Source: Chara braunii
Taxonomy: Eukaryota > Streptophyta > Charophyceae > Charales > Characeae
Length of the DNA stretch: 21,233 nucleotides
Reading direction: 5' to 3'
Assembly (NCBI GenBank): GCA_003427395.1
Contig: BFEA01001216.1
Span: 75,061 to 96,293, forward strand
The stretch's first letter is position 1; every line of letters begins with the position of its first letter. The notes under the pieces are model-generated. The model was not told the origin of the DNA. It saw only the letters and a program-made list of their open reading frames with translations, and searched no databases. This document shows positions 1 through 9,164 of this stretch, one piece after another. A program made the translations under genes and the position numbers.

Positions 1-90
<90 letters not shown>
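1..90. repeat. (GA)n microsatellite
   Basis: A near-perfect GA dinucleotide run with a single interruption (gaaag) near position 72. It starts at the first base, so its true length is unknown. A run like this commonly ends a contig, and the window also finishes in CT-rich sequence. Confidence 0.98.
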
Positions 91-149
91 CAGAGGTGTG
101 TGTGTATGTGGCGGCGGGGGGGGGGATGGGCGACCCTCCTCCAACCAAG

Positions 150-150
<1 letters not shown>
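91..150. repeat. GT and poly-G low-complexity tract
   Basis: A short GT run (about 96-110) followed by GCGGC and ten G residues at 116-125, then a C-rich stretch leading into the AATC array. No gene is visible. Reading frames that open here only translate the adjoining tetranucleotide array. Confidence 0.85.
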
Positions 151-366
<216 letters not shown>

Positions 367-470
367 GAATTTTTTTTCTTCTATTTTTTTAATTATTTTT
401 CGCACTCATCAAAAATCACCCGAATTCACCCCCCCCGGCTCCGCCCCCCCCCAAAAAAAAATATTTTTGA
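367..470. repeat. Homopolymer-rich AT and poly-C tract
   Basis: T-runs near 369-390, C-runs at 429-436 and 444-452, an A-run at 453-461. This is simple sequence with no gene. Confidence 0.8.
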
Positions 471-1233
471 ATGTGCAGTCCTGTAGAGGAGGATGAGCGT
501 AGGCCGAGGCCTCACGCCGATTTCCCGCATGCGCTCTCGCTTGAGTGTGGCGAGGCCGCAAAGAAAGTCTGCCACGCGGCCTCGCCCGCGGCCGAGGGTG
601 CCACATAGTCTGTACGTTGTGGCACTTTTTCCAGTTGAACCTTTTCGGGCGACCAGAAAGCCAAAAGGCTGTCACACACGATTTCGGTGAAATTTTGCAA
701 TAATTAAGACAAATTAAATAAAAGGCTAATCCCTTCCTGTTGTGTGCGTCCGGCTTCGAGCGAGACCCTTCAATTGCGATTTTTGTCGGTCCCCGGTCTT
801 AGGAATCTTTAATTGTGTTTCGGAACAACAAGAATCATGCAGATGTTATTCATAAAATTCTGGTATGTCATGCATGTATCAATTTTACCAATTTACTAAT
901 CTCGAGAACTTTGACAGAAAACATCATGAAGCATCATCATCAAGCAAGGTCAATATGGAACTGAGTAGGACCGACTGACTCAGGCAAATGACAAGGATAA
1001 ATGAGGAAAGAGTGAGAACTCATAATAATCTCAGGGAGTACAAGCAGGTAAGCATGGCCAACCCCAAGCAAGAGTCCTCACCCATCCCTCTAGACCACAT
1101 ACTCAATCTCTCATTTAATAGTGCGTCTCTTGTGCTTTGTGGCATGTCTACGTATCACGTGAGATTGTGGCGTCTGAATGTAGAGCCACCTAAAGCCCGC
1201 AAGTTTCGAACATTTCCACCCAAGACTCAAGAC
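471..1233. other. Unassigned sequence, no supported gene
   Basis: About 480-690 is GC-rich with repeated CGAGGC/GGCCTCG motifs; the rest has mixed composition. Open frames on both strands (for example 409-675 minus, 493-690 plus, 988-1257 plus) are short, mutually overlapping and lack any recognisable motif. I see no gene, RNA or transposon boundary here. Confidence 0.5.
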
Positions 1234-1782
1234 TCAAAAGTCAGTCATGGCACATAACTCCTCCCATAGAGTAGGAAGATATGACTTGGAGAAAATCCCT
1301 CTCCTGAGATGTCGGAACTCTGACTGCTCGGTAACTGGCTCGTATTCGATTACTGCAGGGGAAATGTACCTCTTTGCCAAGTCTACCAGGTCGCCCCAAC
1401 AAGAGCTGTCTATGAGAGTGAAGGGTACTGGAGGCTTGGGATAGTCAGTATAGAGCTTCGGCCCAAAGCTACGAATCAGTTTTGTACCAGACTCATCAAG
1501 CCCCCTCTCTCTCTCTTTGAGGTATCTGGCCGCTGCGACCCAGACTAAATCGAAGTGCTCATGGGTCTCCTTCTCCTTTTTCAGATAAATCCGCCAATCA
1601 TAAATAGTGTCTCCTGCTAACTCCGTGTGAACTACAAAGATGGAGAATTCACCTTGTTTGAAACCGACTGCACTGATATACTGATATTAGAAAGCATCTT
1701 TTGAAGCTATCCTGTTGAGGCTGGCAAGGACAGTCCTCGGAACTGGAAATGATTGCACAGTACTTATGAATTGAAATAGAGG
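1234..1782 (-). pseudogene. Decayed coding segment, unrecognised protein
   Basis: On the minus strand one frame stays open from 1782 down to the stop at 1234-1236, broken only by a TAA at 1687-1689. The lower part alone is 150 codons with no frameshift, the upper part 31 codons, and there is no ATG at a sensible place, so the segment is either an exon or a truncated remnant. The predicted peptide has ordinary globular composition, with WRIYLKKEKETHEHFDLVWV near residues 31-50 of the lower part and IDSSCWGDLVDLAKRY near 92-107. It ends ...LCAMTDF. I do not recognise the family and assign no function. The plus-strand frames at 988-1257 and 1247-1444 overlap its end and look like shadows. A telo-box lies about 75 bp upstream. 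The TAA could be a null mutation or a sequencing error. Alternatively, 1690-1782 may be intronic. Confidence 0.55.
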
Positions 1783-1855
1783 TTAATGTTGAACTGTGTC
1801 TTTTAATGAGAACACTGTCAGGTTCGGGCTGATCTCCGGAGCGAATGAAATGATC

Positions 1856-1864
1856 AAACCCTAA
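1856..1864 (-). promoter_or_regulatory. Telo-box (AAACCCTAA)
   Basis: A perfect AAACCCTAA, reading TTAGGGTTT on the minus strand, lies upstream of the minus-strand coding segment at 1234-1782. In plants this motif is common near transcription starts of housekeeping genes. A single 9-mer can occur by chance, so the link to the segment is inference. Confidence 0.3.
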
Positions 1865-2077
1865 TCGATTCTAATTTGAAACCCCAAATAGCTCGACCGA
1901 CCGAGCACTAAGCTTCAGTTAGCTCTGACAACCAAGTGTTGGATAAAACGTGACTTGTATGCCAACTGAAAGCTTTGATTAACTTACACGTGATCACTGG
2001 CTAAATGCCCGTTTAAACGATGCTCGAGTGCTNGTTGGCCGCTCGCATGTANCTCAAGTACTCATTGAATGCTTGAA

Positions 2078-2301
2078 TGAGAACTGATTGATTGCTTTGT
2101 TGAGAACTGATTAATTGCTTGACTGAAAACTCATTAAATATTTGGNTGAGAACTGATTGATCGCTTTGCTGAGAACTGATTAATTGCTTGACTGAAAACT
2201 GATTAAATGTTTGGCTGAGAANTGATTAATTGCTTGACTGAAAACTCACTAAATGTTNGACTNAAAATTGATGCACTGCTTAACCGGGAACTGATTCATT
2301 G
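2078..2301. repeat. 23-bp tandem array with 69-bp higher-order period
   Basis: About ten head-to-tail 23-bp units of the type TGAGAACTGATTRATTGC plus five variable bases. Units can be read at 2078, 2101, 2124, 2147, 2170, 2193, 2216 and 2239, after which the array decays. Three unit subtypes recur in order: one ending CTTTGY, one ending CTTGAC, and one starting TGAAAACT and ending TTTGGN. That gives a 69-bp higher-order repeat. Several single Ns fall here. More diverged, related TTGAC/CTGATTGA sequence continues at 2880-3110. Confidence 0.9.
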
Positions 2302-3079
2302 CAAAGANNTTCGGNTNCCACTCANAATTGATCGTCGCTGAGTTGACAAGTCACTATGTGTCATTCACTTGCTGGCGGAAAGACGCTGAACGAACTGCGG
2401 GTTATGTAGCGTCACTAAGAGGAGAAATGATGGCAAGGGAATTTAAACATGTTTTTGCTCTCATCCGAGCTTTGATCTGGCCTGTTCCACCGTTTCCAAG
2501 CATGAGCCAGTGCTATGCAACCTCCCATTACAATCATAAAAATATATACTCAATAACTTTCCTCTGACCTGCTATCCTGACCGCATGTTCCCTCAGAGGT
2601 TGCTTACGGATTTCGATATCCCGGCACACGCTTCCCTTTTGTCTCTGTTTACCCGACACTTTATCACTAGCGCCCCATCACTAGGCATGATTTCTCTGTG
2701 ATCTGTATTGCTGGGCAGTGAATAGGTATACTACAATTTTGTCTCGAGGGGATCACGAGCTCGAGGTAGGTTGCCATCACGAGTCCCAAAGTGTGAAGTG
2801 ACAGACTGACCCAGATAGCGCTGGCCAACAGGCTGATGCCACTCGTCGGATGAACTGGTTGCACTTGCAGATAGCACTGATCGGGCCTTAACTAGAGTGA
2901 CTGGTAGTTGATAGGCACTTGCTGACTGATAACTGGTCAGCAATTACCATTAACAGATTTAGCCGACATTGACCACTGATTGAGTTGACCACTGTCCGCT
3001 GGTCGAACTGATAGGTGTCAGCAGTCTGAGATAATAATCACTTGCCGTTGACTAGACTAGCACGATTTTGCCGTCGACA
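2302..3079. other. Unassigned sequence, no supported gene
   Basis: A 79-codon plus-strand frame (2328-2567) and two overlapping minus-strand frames (2667-2864, 2731-2943) show no motif that I recognise. From about 2880 the sequence is rich in degenerate TTGACCACTGATTGA-like words, probably an old tandem-repeat relic related to the array at 2078-2301. Confidence 0.4.
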
Positions 3080-3562
3080 TTAGACTGACCGATAACCGAC
3101 CGAGTGCTTGATGTTGGTCGGGATGCTTGAGATCCACAATTGTTTATGCCTGATGCTGATTGGGTCATTACTAACGATGTATAACTGCTGAAGGTTGATG
3201 AATAGGTCCGGTTGGAACCAACCATGTTTCGTCAACAGCAACGGGTCTCGACAACTCCATGGAGTACATCTGGCGAATGATACAACCACTTGTCATGCCC
3301 TTTTGTATGCAATGTTTTTTTGACCTCTCACTAATTCCAACGCACTTTCTCTCATCTGTTTTAGGCAGTGTTGCATGTCCTCAACTGCCTTGTCCTCCCA
3401 GCCTTCCTTTCTATCTTGGCACAAAGAGTATGTCGACCTTAAGGTGTCCTCACCCCCTCCTATCCTAGGGTACAATTTAGAGTAGAGAACTGAAAATCGG
3501 AAAGATCCATATTTGTCATGCACTCCACTGACAAAGCAAGATGTTGTAAAGGACACACTCAT
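3080..3562 (-). pseudogene. Possible broken reading frame, unrecognised
   Basis: On the minus strand a single frame runs 89 codons from an ATG at 3560-3562 to a TGA at 3293-3295. It then stays open for another 70 codons to a stop at 3080-3082, about 160 codons with one internal stop. The middle part is charged and helix-like (for example EDKAVEDMQHCLKQMRESAL), reminiscent of linker helices in polyproteins, but no catalytic motif is visible. It could be a decayed transposon or host exon, or chance. The C-terminal 70 residues look less protein-like than the first part. Confidence 0.3.
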
Positions 3563-3889
3563 TCCCCCTTTACGTCCCCCCTCTCAGCAACCCAGGGACT
3601 CAGTTAATCAAGACGAGAAAACTGCCTAGATGCGGGGTTGTCTGGTACCCGAGGTGAGGCATAGCCTCCACCCTTATTTACACCTTTTCAAGCGCTTTAC
3701 CGGGTCCGGCCGGCAGTAGAGTCTTTGTTGTAGGTGTCGGACCTCCACACCCGACTGTTAGATCCTTCCTTGGTCTCGATTGTCAGGTATGAGCACCAGG
3801 TCTGGCTATGAGTGACTCATGGATGCACAATCATAAGACGTTTCGAGTTCGGCCTCACCAAGGGGCTCGACAACTTCACAAGCTAAGGC
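3563..3889. other. Flank immediately left of the retrotransposon
   Basis: Mixed-composition sequence with no gene, repeat or transposon signature that I can support. It does not resemble the right flank, consistent with ordinary pre-insertion host DNA. Confidence 0.4.
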
Positions 3890-3893
3890 CCGT
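3890..3893 (+). repeat. Target-site duplication CCGT (left copy)
   Basis: CCGT directly precedes the first base of the 5' LTR (TGTCGGGG). The same four bases directly follow the last base of the 3' LTR (CTCGACA) at 20124-20127. Ty3 elements usually make 4-6 bp duplications. A four-base match alone is weak, but its position exactly at both independently defined ends adds weight. Confidence 0.65.
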
Positions 3894-6075
3894 TGTCGGG
3901 GCGAACACCCTGACAAGGGTATCCGCCCTGGTTTTTGCAAGCAACACAAAATAGTTTTGGTTTAAAGTTTAACTATATCGCGCTAGGCGCGGCTGTGTCT
4001 GTGATTATGTTGATTGGGTGGGTGACTACAATAAAGAGTGCGTGNGCACGCAGGTTTAAGGCGAGCGTGATTCTTTTCTGTTGTTGATCATAAAGTCGGC
4101 GCACACATCAGTAGTTTTGTTTAAGGATATTATTAATATTTATTTATTAAGCAGGAACTAGGGATATTTTCTTTGATTGGTACGTTGACCGAGTCAAGTG
4201 CGTGTGCGGAGATCGACCCCGACGATGACAACAGCAACCACGACGTGACTTCGTGCGGTGAGCGGGGTGTCGTACGGTGGTGCGCGGGGCAATTATGGCA
4301 CGGTATAAGCAAGCCGGCGCGGGCACTGGGAGCTGCACAGCCGTTCCGTCGGCCCAAAGCGCCGCGTCGCACTACCTTGTATGGTACTCTGCGGGTGCTG
4401 GTCTCACGCTTGGGCAATGCCCTATGGGTTATGACAGCGGATTGTTACTATGGAAGTTCGGGGATCAAGGCCAGCGGGCGTCGACGCGGCGGCAGCGGAG
4501 TACTGTGGAGCGAAAGCCTGAGGGGTTGAGGGCCCTGTGGGGCTATCCCCCTCAGTTTTGCTTATGGGTGCGGCAGCGGGCCCAATCCGCGGGGCTGGCA
4601 AGGTGCCTGCGATCCCGCGGTTCCCCGACGGCATTATTATTTTATTGTTCTGGGTCCCTTCGCTATCGCGTCTGGTTTTGGGACGAGGGACTGCGGTAGG
4701 AGCACGTGGGGGTGCGTTGTATTTGCAAGGTCGCTTGAAGTGCAATTATAAACTGTTTGTGTGGCCTCGCCGGAGTGCCGAGGGCGTGGCAGGCCCCATG
4801 GGCTTACTTCGATAAGTACACTCATGAACTGTTGAAATAACAGGCCTGTGTAGCCGTTGCGCAGGGGCCAGTGTGCTGGGATTGAATCAGGATGTGAGAC
4901 AGGTTAAGGTGCACATGCAAAAGGGGCAAGGAAAGGGGCCGGGTGGCCTTGGGAACTATCGCGGGGCACTGCGCAGAACAGGACGCCACCAGGGAGGTCC
5001 GCATGATCGGCCCCGGACGAGTGACACATGCAGCAAGAAAACCCGGGGTAGGACCCGGACAGGAACCAGGGTAGGTGCGTGCAAAAGCCGGGGGAGAGGT
5101 CGAGCGGCTTCTGGCGGGGCCGAAGGGCATGTTGCTCCGGGCGAATCCTTCGGGACATTCGTAAAGATTGGAACGATATAGAGCAGATGTGCTCAACCGT
5201 GCACAAAGGCAACACACATAAATTCGGAAAGGGCCGACGGCGTAGTGTTTCTGTTTCCCCGAGCACTCGACTGACCGTCAAACCCTGCAGCGTTGGAGGG
5301 CCAGGTTGACGTCAACCCGGGCTGAGGCGTAGAGGTGGTGGGGTGACGACCACGGCGCAGCGGGAGATGGTGGAAGAACAGACGAAGGCGTGCGTAGGGA
5401 GAAGAGGCAGACGAATCCGTTGGGGACCCTGCGGCAGGTACATGCGGGGTGAAGCGCAGCCAAAAGAGGGCAGCGGGCGAAGAGGCAGCGCAGTATAAAC
5501 GAACGTAAGGCAGCAAGGAGGGCGGATGAACCCGGGCGGGATCTGGCACCAGGTGCATATAGTGGAGAGAGGGGGGATGGCGGGGCGGAAAGCCGACCTG
5601 TAGACCGAGCGGGCGACGAGTGGGGAAGGACTGAGTGTTGGAAACAGGCGGACGGACCTGAACATGGGCCCTTGCTAGGTTCGTCCAAGAAGAAAGAAAC
5701 GATGGCGGGCGGGGAGTTCGGGTGCAGCAGAGGAGTAGAAGCATAACTGATTGGGGGCGGATTAAGGAGGGGAAGGAGATGATCCGGGGGTTCTTGCCCC
5801 GGGCGAGTTAGACAGTGAGGTTAGTTTTGGCTCTAGATTAGTGGAATGGAGGTTAGCAGAGAAAATAGGTATTGCAGGGAGCCATGGCCGGATGGAGAAA
5901 AAGGAGAGCGGTTGTATCTCGCCCGACTTTTGACGGATTCGGGCGGTAAGGTGTTGATCTGAGGTTTAAGGGCAAGGTGAACCAGATGACGGGATCAGAA
6001 TCGCCTATAAGTTAGTAAACGGGGGGCTAGAATGAAACGGGCTGCGCTAACCTATGGTGGGCGACGAGGGACTTG
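3894..6075 (+). repeat. LTR segment A, 5' copy
   Basis: A 2.18-kb direct repeat of 16576-18759, matching from TGTCGGGG to GGGACTTG with substitutions but almost no indels. It is G-rich on this strand, with an AT-rich island near 4125-4150. Several long open frames overlap here on both strands (for example 4277-4699 plus, 4822-5217 minus, 5193-5744 minus). They reflect GC-rich, stop-poor sequence, and none has a recognisable domain. This segment would be the upstream U3 part of the LTR. Confidence 0.9.
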
Positions 6076-6412
6076 AAGTCGGAGTGTTGCTTTCGTCGGC
6101 CCTTCGTAGAATCAGATAGGGGACGGGTATTAGGAAGGATATTCCGGGGTGGGCGATCCGACACTCGGGGTCAAACTGGGAAGAGAGGGGAGTAGGTGAG
6201 GGAGAGTGCGCAGGAAGTAGGATAGTAAGGAGTGGGGGAAAAAGGGGTCGTGCGCTAGTGCGTGCACCTGCCCGCATTTTAGCGGAAAGGTGCAATTGAC
6301 TTTGCCCATCGTTTCTGTTCAAACTGTCGCAGGCAAGGCAGTGAAACAGAAAACTTACCAGGAAGGGTCACCGCTGTCGAGGCCAACGCCGTCCTACCAA
6401 GCAGTACTGACC

Positions 6413-6484
6413 GTGTACTTCCGAGTGTGCAGCACTGTGCATTTCCGGGGGTGCAGCGCTATGTATTTTCGGGACTGCTCATCA
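6413..6484 (+). repeat. 24-bp tandem repeat, three units
   Basis: Three consecutive 24-bp units of the type GTGYAYTTCCGRGTGTGCAG, diverging in the third. They start at 6413, 6437 and 6461, and in one frame read V-Y/H-F-R-x-C-S-x. The array is probably simple slippage; I see no coding context. Confidence 0.75.
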
Positions 6485-7267
6485 TTACACGCTTCTNTGC
6501 GGGNGAATGAACACNCCACGGAGCCTTCCCTGCTGCANAACCACTAGATNATAGAGGTTGTTAGTACTTAACAGTTGTTNTATGTCACTTTCTNGNTGAT
6601 GATTGAACTTNGCTGCGTCCTTATGCTGCCGCATCCTGATNTCGTTGTGNCTACTAGGTTAGGANNGTAAAATTGAGCATTTGGAAGTCTTGTTGCACTC
6701 TGTCGCAGTGTTGGGACGGCGTGTTTACTGTGTATGGTGTTAAGCACTCATGCACTTCCCAGGCGCAACATTGCGGACTTCATATTGGCATTGCGCACTG
6801 TTACGGCGACTGACTACTACACATGATCGTTGTGCGCATCGTGTTATGCTAGAACTGGTTACGACATACTCACGTTTTGAATGGAAGTAGCGGCTCGGTG
6901 CTAAAAGAGGGGGTTATTGCTGCAACTTGGGGGTTCGTCAGGTGGGTTGGGCTCGGCAGTTTACTTTGGTCTGACCAGGCGGGCGTTGCTTGGCTGCCAT
7001 TGCGGGGCCNTTAGTCGAACCAAGGAATCAAGGCCCTCTCCTGCGAGTCTGAGAGCACCCTCCTTGGATCTGAGAATCTCAAACCGTTCTCTATCTGCCC
7101 TTCTAACTCTAAGTCCAGACTGTTGGTTACGAGAGGAAGGCGGCAAGCGGGATTGCCACCCGTAATCCGCGCCAAGGCCTCTGTGGGGATTCGCCCCTTC
7201 GATTGCGGGAGCTCTGCCGGGACCCAGGAGGACTCATGGAGGCAGGGAACTACATGGTAATTCCCTG

Positions 7268-7393
7268 ACTCCCTCTATACACCCAAGTATAACCCTTATC
7301 TATACTTCTTCTTATGTTTGACTGATTGCATTGCATGTATCCTGTACTTTGACTTTGGTTTGATTTTCGGGATTTGAATTCAGATTTAATAAA
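7268..7393 (+). promoter_or_regulatory. Possible second promoter and poly(A) region in Z
   Basis: CTCTATACACCC and CCAAGTATAACCC TATA-like words near 7272-7294 are followed by a CT-rich, T-rich stretch. An AATAAA lies at about 7388-7393, just before GGAACGAGTG. This is the order expected of an LTR U3-R boundary, so Z may hold a second LTR core. The evidence is word-level only. Confidence 0.3.
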
Positions 7394-7523
7394 GGAACGA
7401 GTGTGCAATCTCAGTTTCAATTTGTTGTTTGGCTGAAGGCAGATTGTGAAAGAAGGGTGCAACTGGGGGAAGGTTGGGAGGGAGGCAGTATTGTGTGTAG
7501 ATTGACTGAGTCGTTAAGGCTGG

Positions 7524-7765
7524 AAGGTCCCCATAAGTTTGGGAAGCCCAACGCTTTGTTTATTTTTGGATTGCTTGGAGCCTCAGGCTGCTCTATAAGT
7601 TTAGGTGGCCTGAAGCTCTGGAGGCTAGGATGTCCCCATAAGTTTGGGGAGACCCGGCGCTGTGAATTGCATGGAGGGTCAGGACGCTCTATAAGTTTAG
7701 GTGACCTGACTGCTCTAACTTGCGAGGGTTTGACTGTGGTTGATTTTCAGGGGCTCAGGGTATTC
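7524..7765 (+). repeat. Imperfect ~100-bp tandem repeat
   Basis: Two full units and part of a third. Each has GTCCCCATAAGTTTGGGGAG (or a close variant) followed about 65 bp later by GCTCTATAAGTTTAGGTG. The motifs occur near 7530 and 7632, and near 7591 and 7690; a diverged TCAATAAGTTCTGGTG follows near 7756. A 152-codon frame (7403-7861) spans the array, so its peptide is internally repetitive; I do not regard it as a gene. Confidence 0.8.
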
Positions 7766-7911
7766 AATAAGTTCTGGTGCGTTGAGTTGCCTTGTTTTCT
7801 TTTTGGGCCTTCTCAGTTTCTTTGGTTTCTGAATGAGGAGGCTGAGCTTTTTAAATTTTGACTCAGAGGAGTTATCTCAGTTTCAGAGGTAACTTTGAGT
7901 GAGAATGTGCT

Positions 7912-8052
7912 ATGGAGGTTTATCCCCCATATGCTGATGATTTAGCTTGGGCATTCACCTGTCTTATGGCACAGGCATTTCTTGGACATTCGTTTCAGGA
8001 CTGGGACTGGTTTCATCCTGATCCTACGAGGATCATTTTCTGTTATCACTGA
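7912..8052 (+). CDS. 46-codon reading frame, unrecognised
   Basis: ATG to TGA with a protein-like composition (MEVYPPYADDLAWAF at the start, then DWDWFHPDPTR near the end). It follows the tandem array and stops 100 bp before segment X. In another frame the next bases stay open (from 8064). It could be a fragment of a captured or transposon-derived gene. It is too short to assign and may be chance. Confidence 0.2.
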   Translation: MEVYPPYADDLAWAFTCLMAQAFLGHSFQDWDWFHPDPTRIIFCYH

Positions 8053-8151
8053 TAAAAGGCCGGTTGCCGATTCGTCGGCTTACGATTCAAGTCCAATTCA
8101 CTCCTGCCACTCAACCTAAAGGCTTTAGCTTTGTGATTAAACCGTTTTGTT

Positions 8152-9159
8152 GTGTTTTTACCCGGACTTCATTGAATGGTCATCCAACGAAAGTACTGAG
8201 TATTTATTTAAGAGTCGCACGAGTGAGGCTTGTATGGATAAAGCGAGTGTTATCTGTGCAAGGAATGGTTGAAGTTGACCCCGTGTAGTGCTTGGACTTC
8301 TAGATGAATCTTTGATGTGATTGCAGGTATGGTTGTGGTTCGGCTTCTGGATGAGACTGCCTGCGATTACATATATATATGGCTGAGAGGAGCCTCACTG
8401 TGACTGTGAGAAGTGCTCGTCCTATATAATTAACCCTTATATACTTATAAGTGCCCGGAGTATTTGAGAGGCCTATTGTAATTGAGCATAAGGGTTAACC
8501 AGATTATGATTTGAGAGAAAAGGGAGATCCCCTTTTATCCTTTTGCTTTTTTTGAGATTTTTATAGTCGGACGTTGGTCCTGGGCCGGGATTCAAGGTCC
8601 TTGTCCAAGACATCCCAAGCTCTAGACTCTGCAGGGAAGGAATTCGCCCCCGTGCAGAGCCTATTTGCCTTGCTTGCCGAGACACTCAGGCCAAAGGCCA
8701 GAGGTTTCGTGGCGGCTGCACGACTATTCCTTCAACCGTGCAATGTCGTGAGGGATTAGACCTTCACGACGCTTCGAGTCTGACACTTGAGTGTCATAAG
8801 CGGTACTCAGATCCACGAGGGACCGCTTGATTATGGACACTACATAGTACGCCATCATTGCGACAGCTTGCGTACGCTTGCATTGCGAGTCGATATGAGT
8901 TAGCCTTGCGTTTGCGCTGTTTTATACTAAGTCTCGCATGCAAGGCCTATTCGATTTCCGCATTGGAAAGTTATGGGTAGGATACCGAGGGGCTAGGAGC
9001 GTTGTCGCGTTGTTTGTGTTGTGTCGTCTCGTATGTGTGTGTGTGTGTGTATGTTTTATTTTTGTGTTCGTAAAGTGGTGTGCGCGTGGTGTGTGGGATG
9101 CGTCCTAGTCGATTGACGACGAGTCGCGTTGGGACCTCAGCCCCCCAAGATGTCGATTC
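8152..9159 (-). repeat. LTR segment X, inverted copy in the 5' LTR
   Basis: The reverse complement of 18760-19766, about 1 kb, with the match running from GTGTTTTTACCCGG to AAGATGTCGATTC. Its TATA region (8436-8452) and AATAAA (8203-8208 on the minus strand) therefore point leftwards, away from gag. It also carries a (TG)n run at 9034-9051. The segment has TG/CA-like ends in the orientation of the other copy but no flanking duplication, so an inversion explains it better than a separate insertion. Confidence 0.88.
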
Positions 9160-9164
9160 CCGTG

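Larger units (their letters stand above)
6076..8151 (+). other. Segment Z, present only in the 5' LTR
   Basis: About 2.08 kb with no counterpart in the 3' LTR or elsewhere in the window. Its first ~200 bp continues the G-rich style of segment A. It holds a 24-bp triplicate (6413-6484), a patch of Ns (6497-6665), a promoter/poly(A)-like stretch (about 7268-7393), a 100-bp imperfect tandem repeat (7524-7765) and a 46-codon frame (7912-8052). It may be an ancestral LTR part lost from the 3' LTR or a later insertion; no terminal repeats of its own are visible. Confidence 0.75.

Noticed and set aside
4822-5744. Long minus-strand frames in segment A (and 17504-18426 in A')
   Set aside because: Several frames overlap, lengths differ between the two copies (131 against 191 codons), composition is Pro/Ser/Arg/Cys-rich as expected of reverse-read GC-rich DNA, and there is no domain.
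3894-6075. Segment A alone as the whole LTR
   Set aside because: The repeat ends at GGGACTTG without CA, and neither a primer-binding site follows 6075 nor a target duplication matches. Extending to the end of Y gives TGTCG...CGACA, a primer-binding site and CCGT on both sides.
7403-7861. 152-codon plus-strand frame in Z
   Set aside because: It spans the ~100-bp tandem repeat, has no ATG-based start that I trust and no recognisable domain; repeat-driven openness is the simpler explanation.
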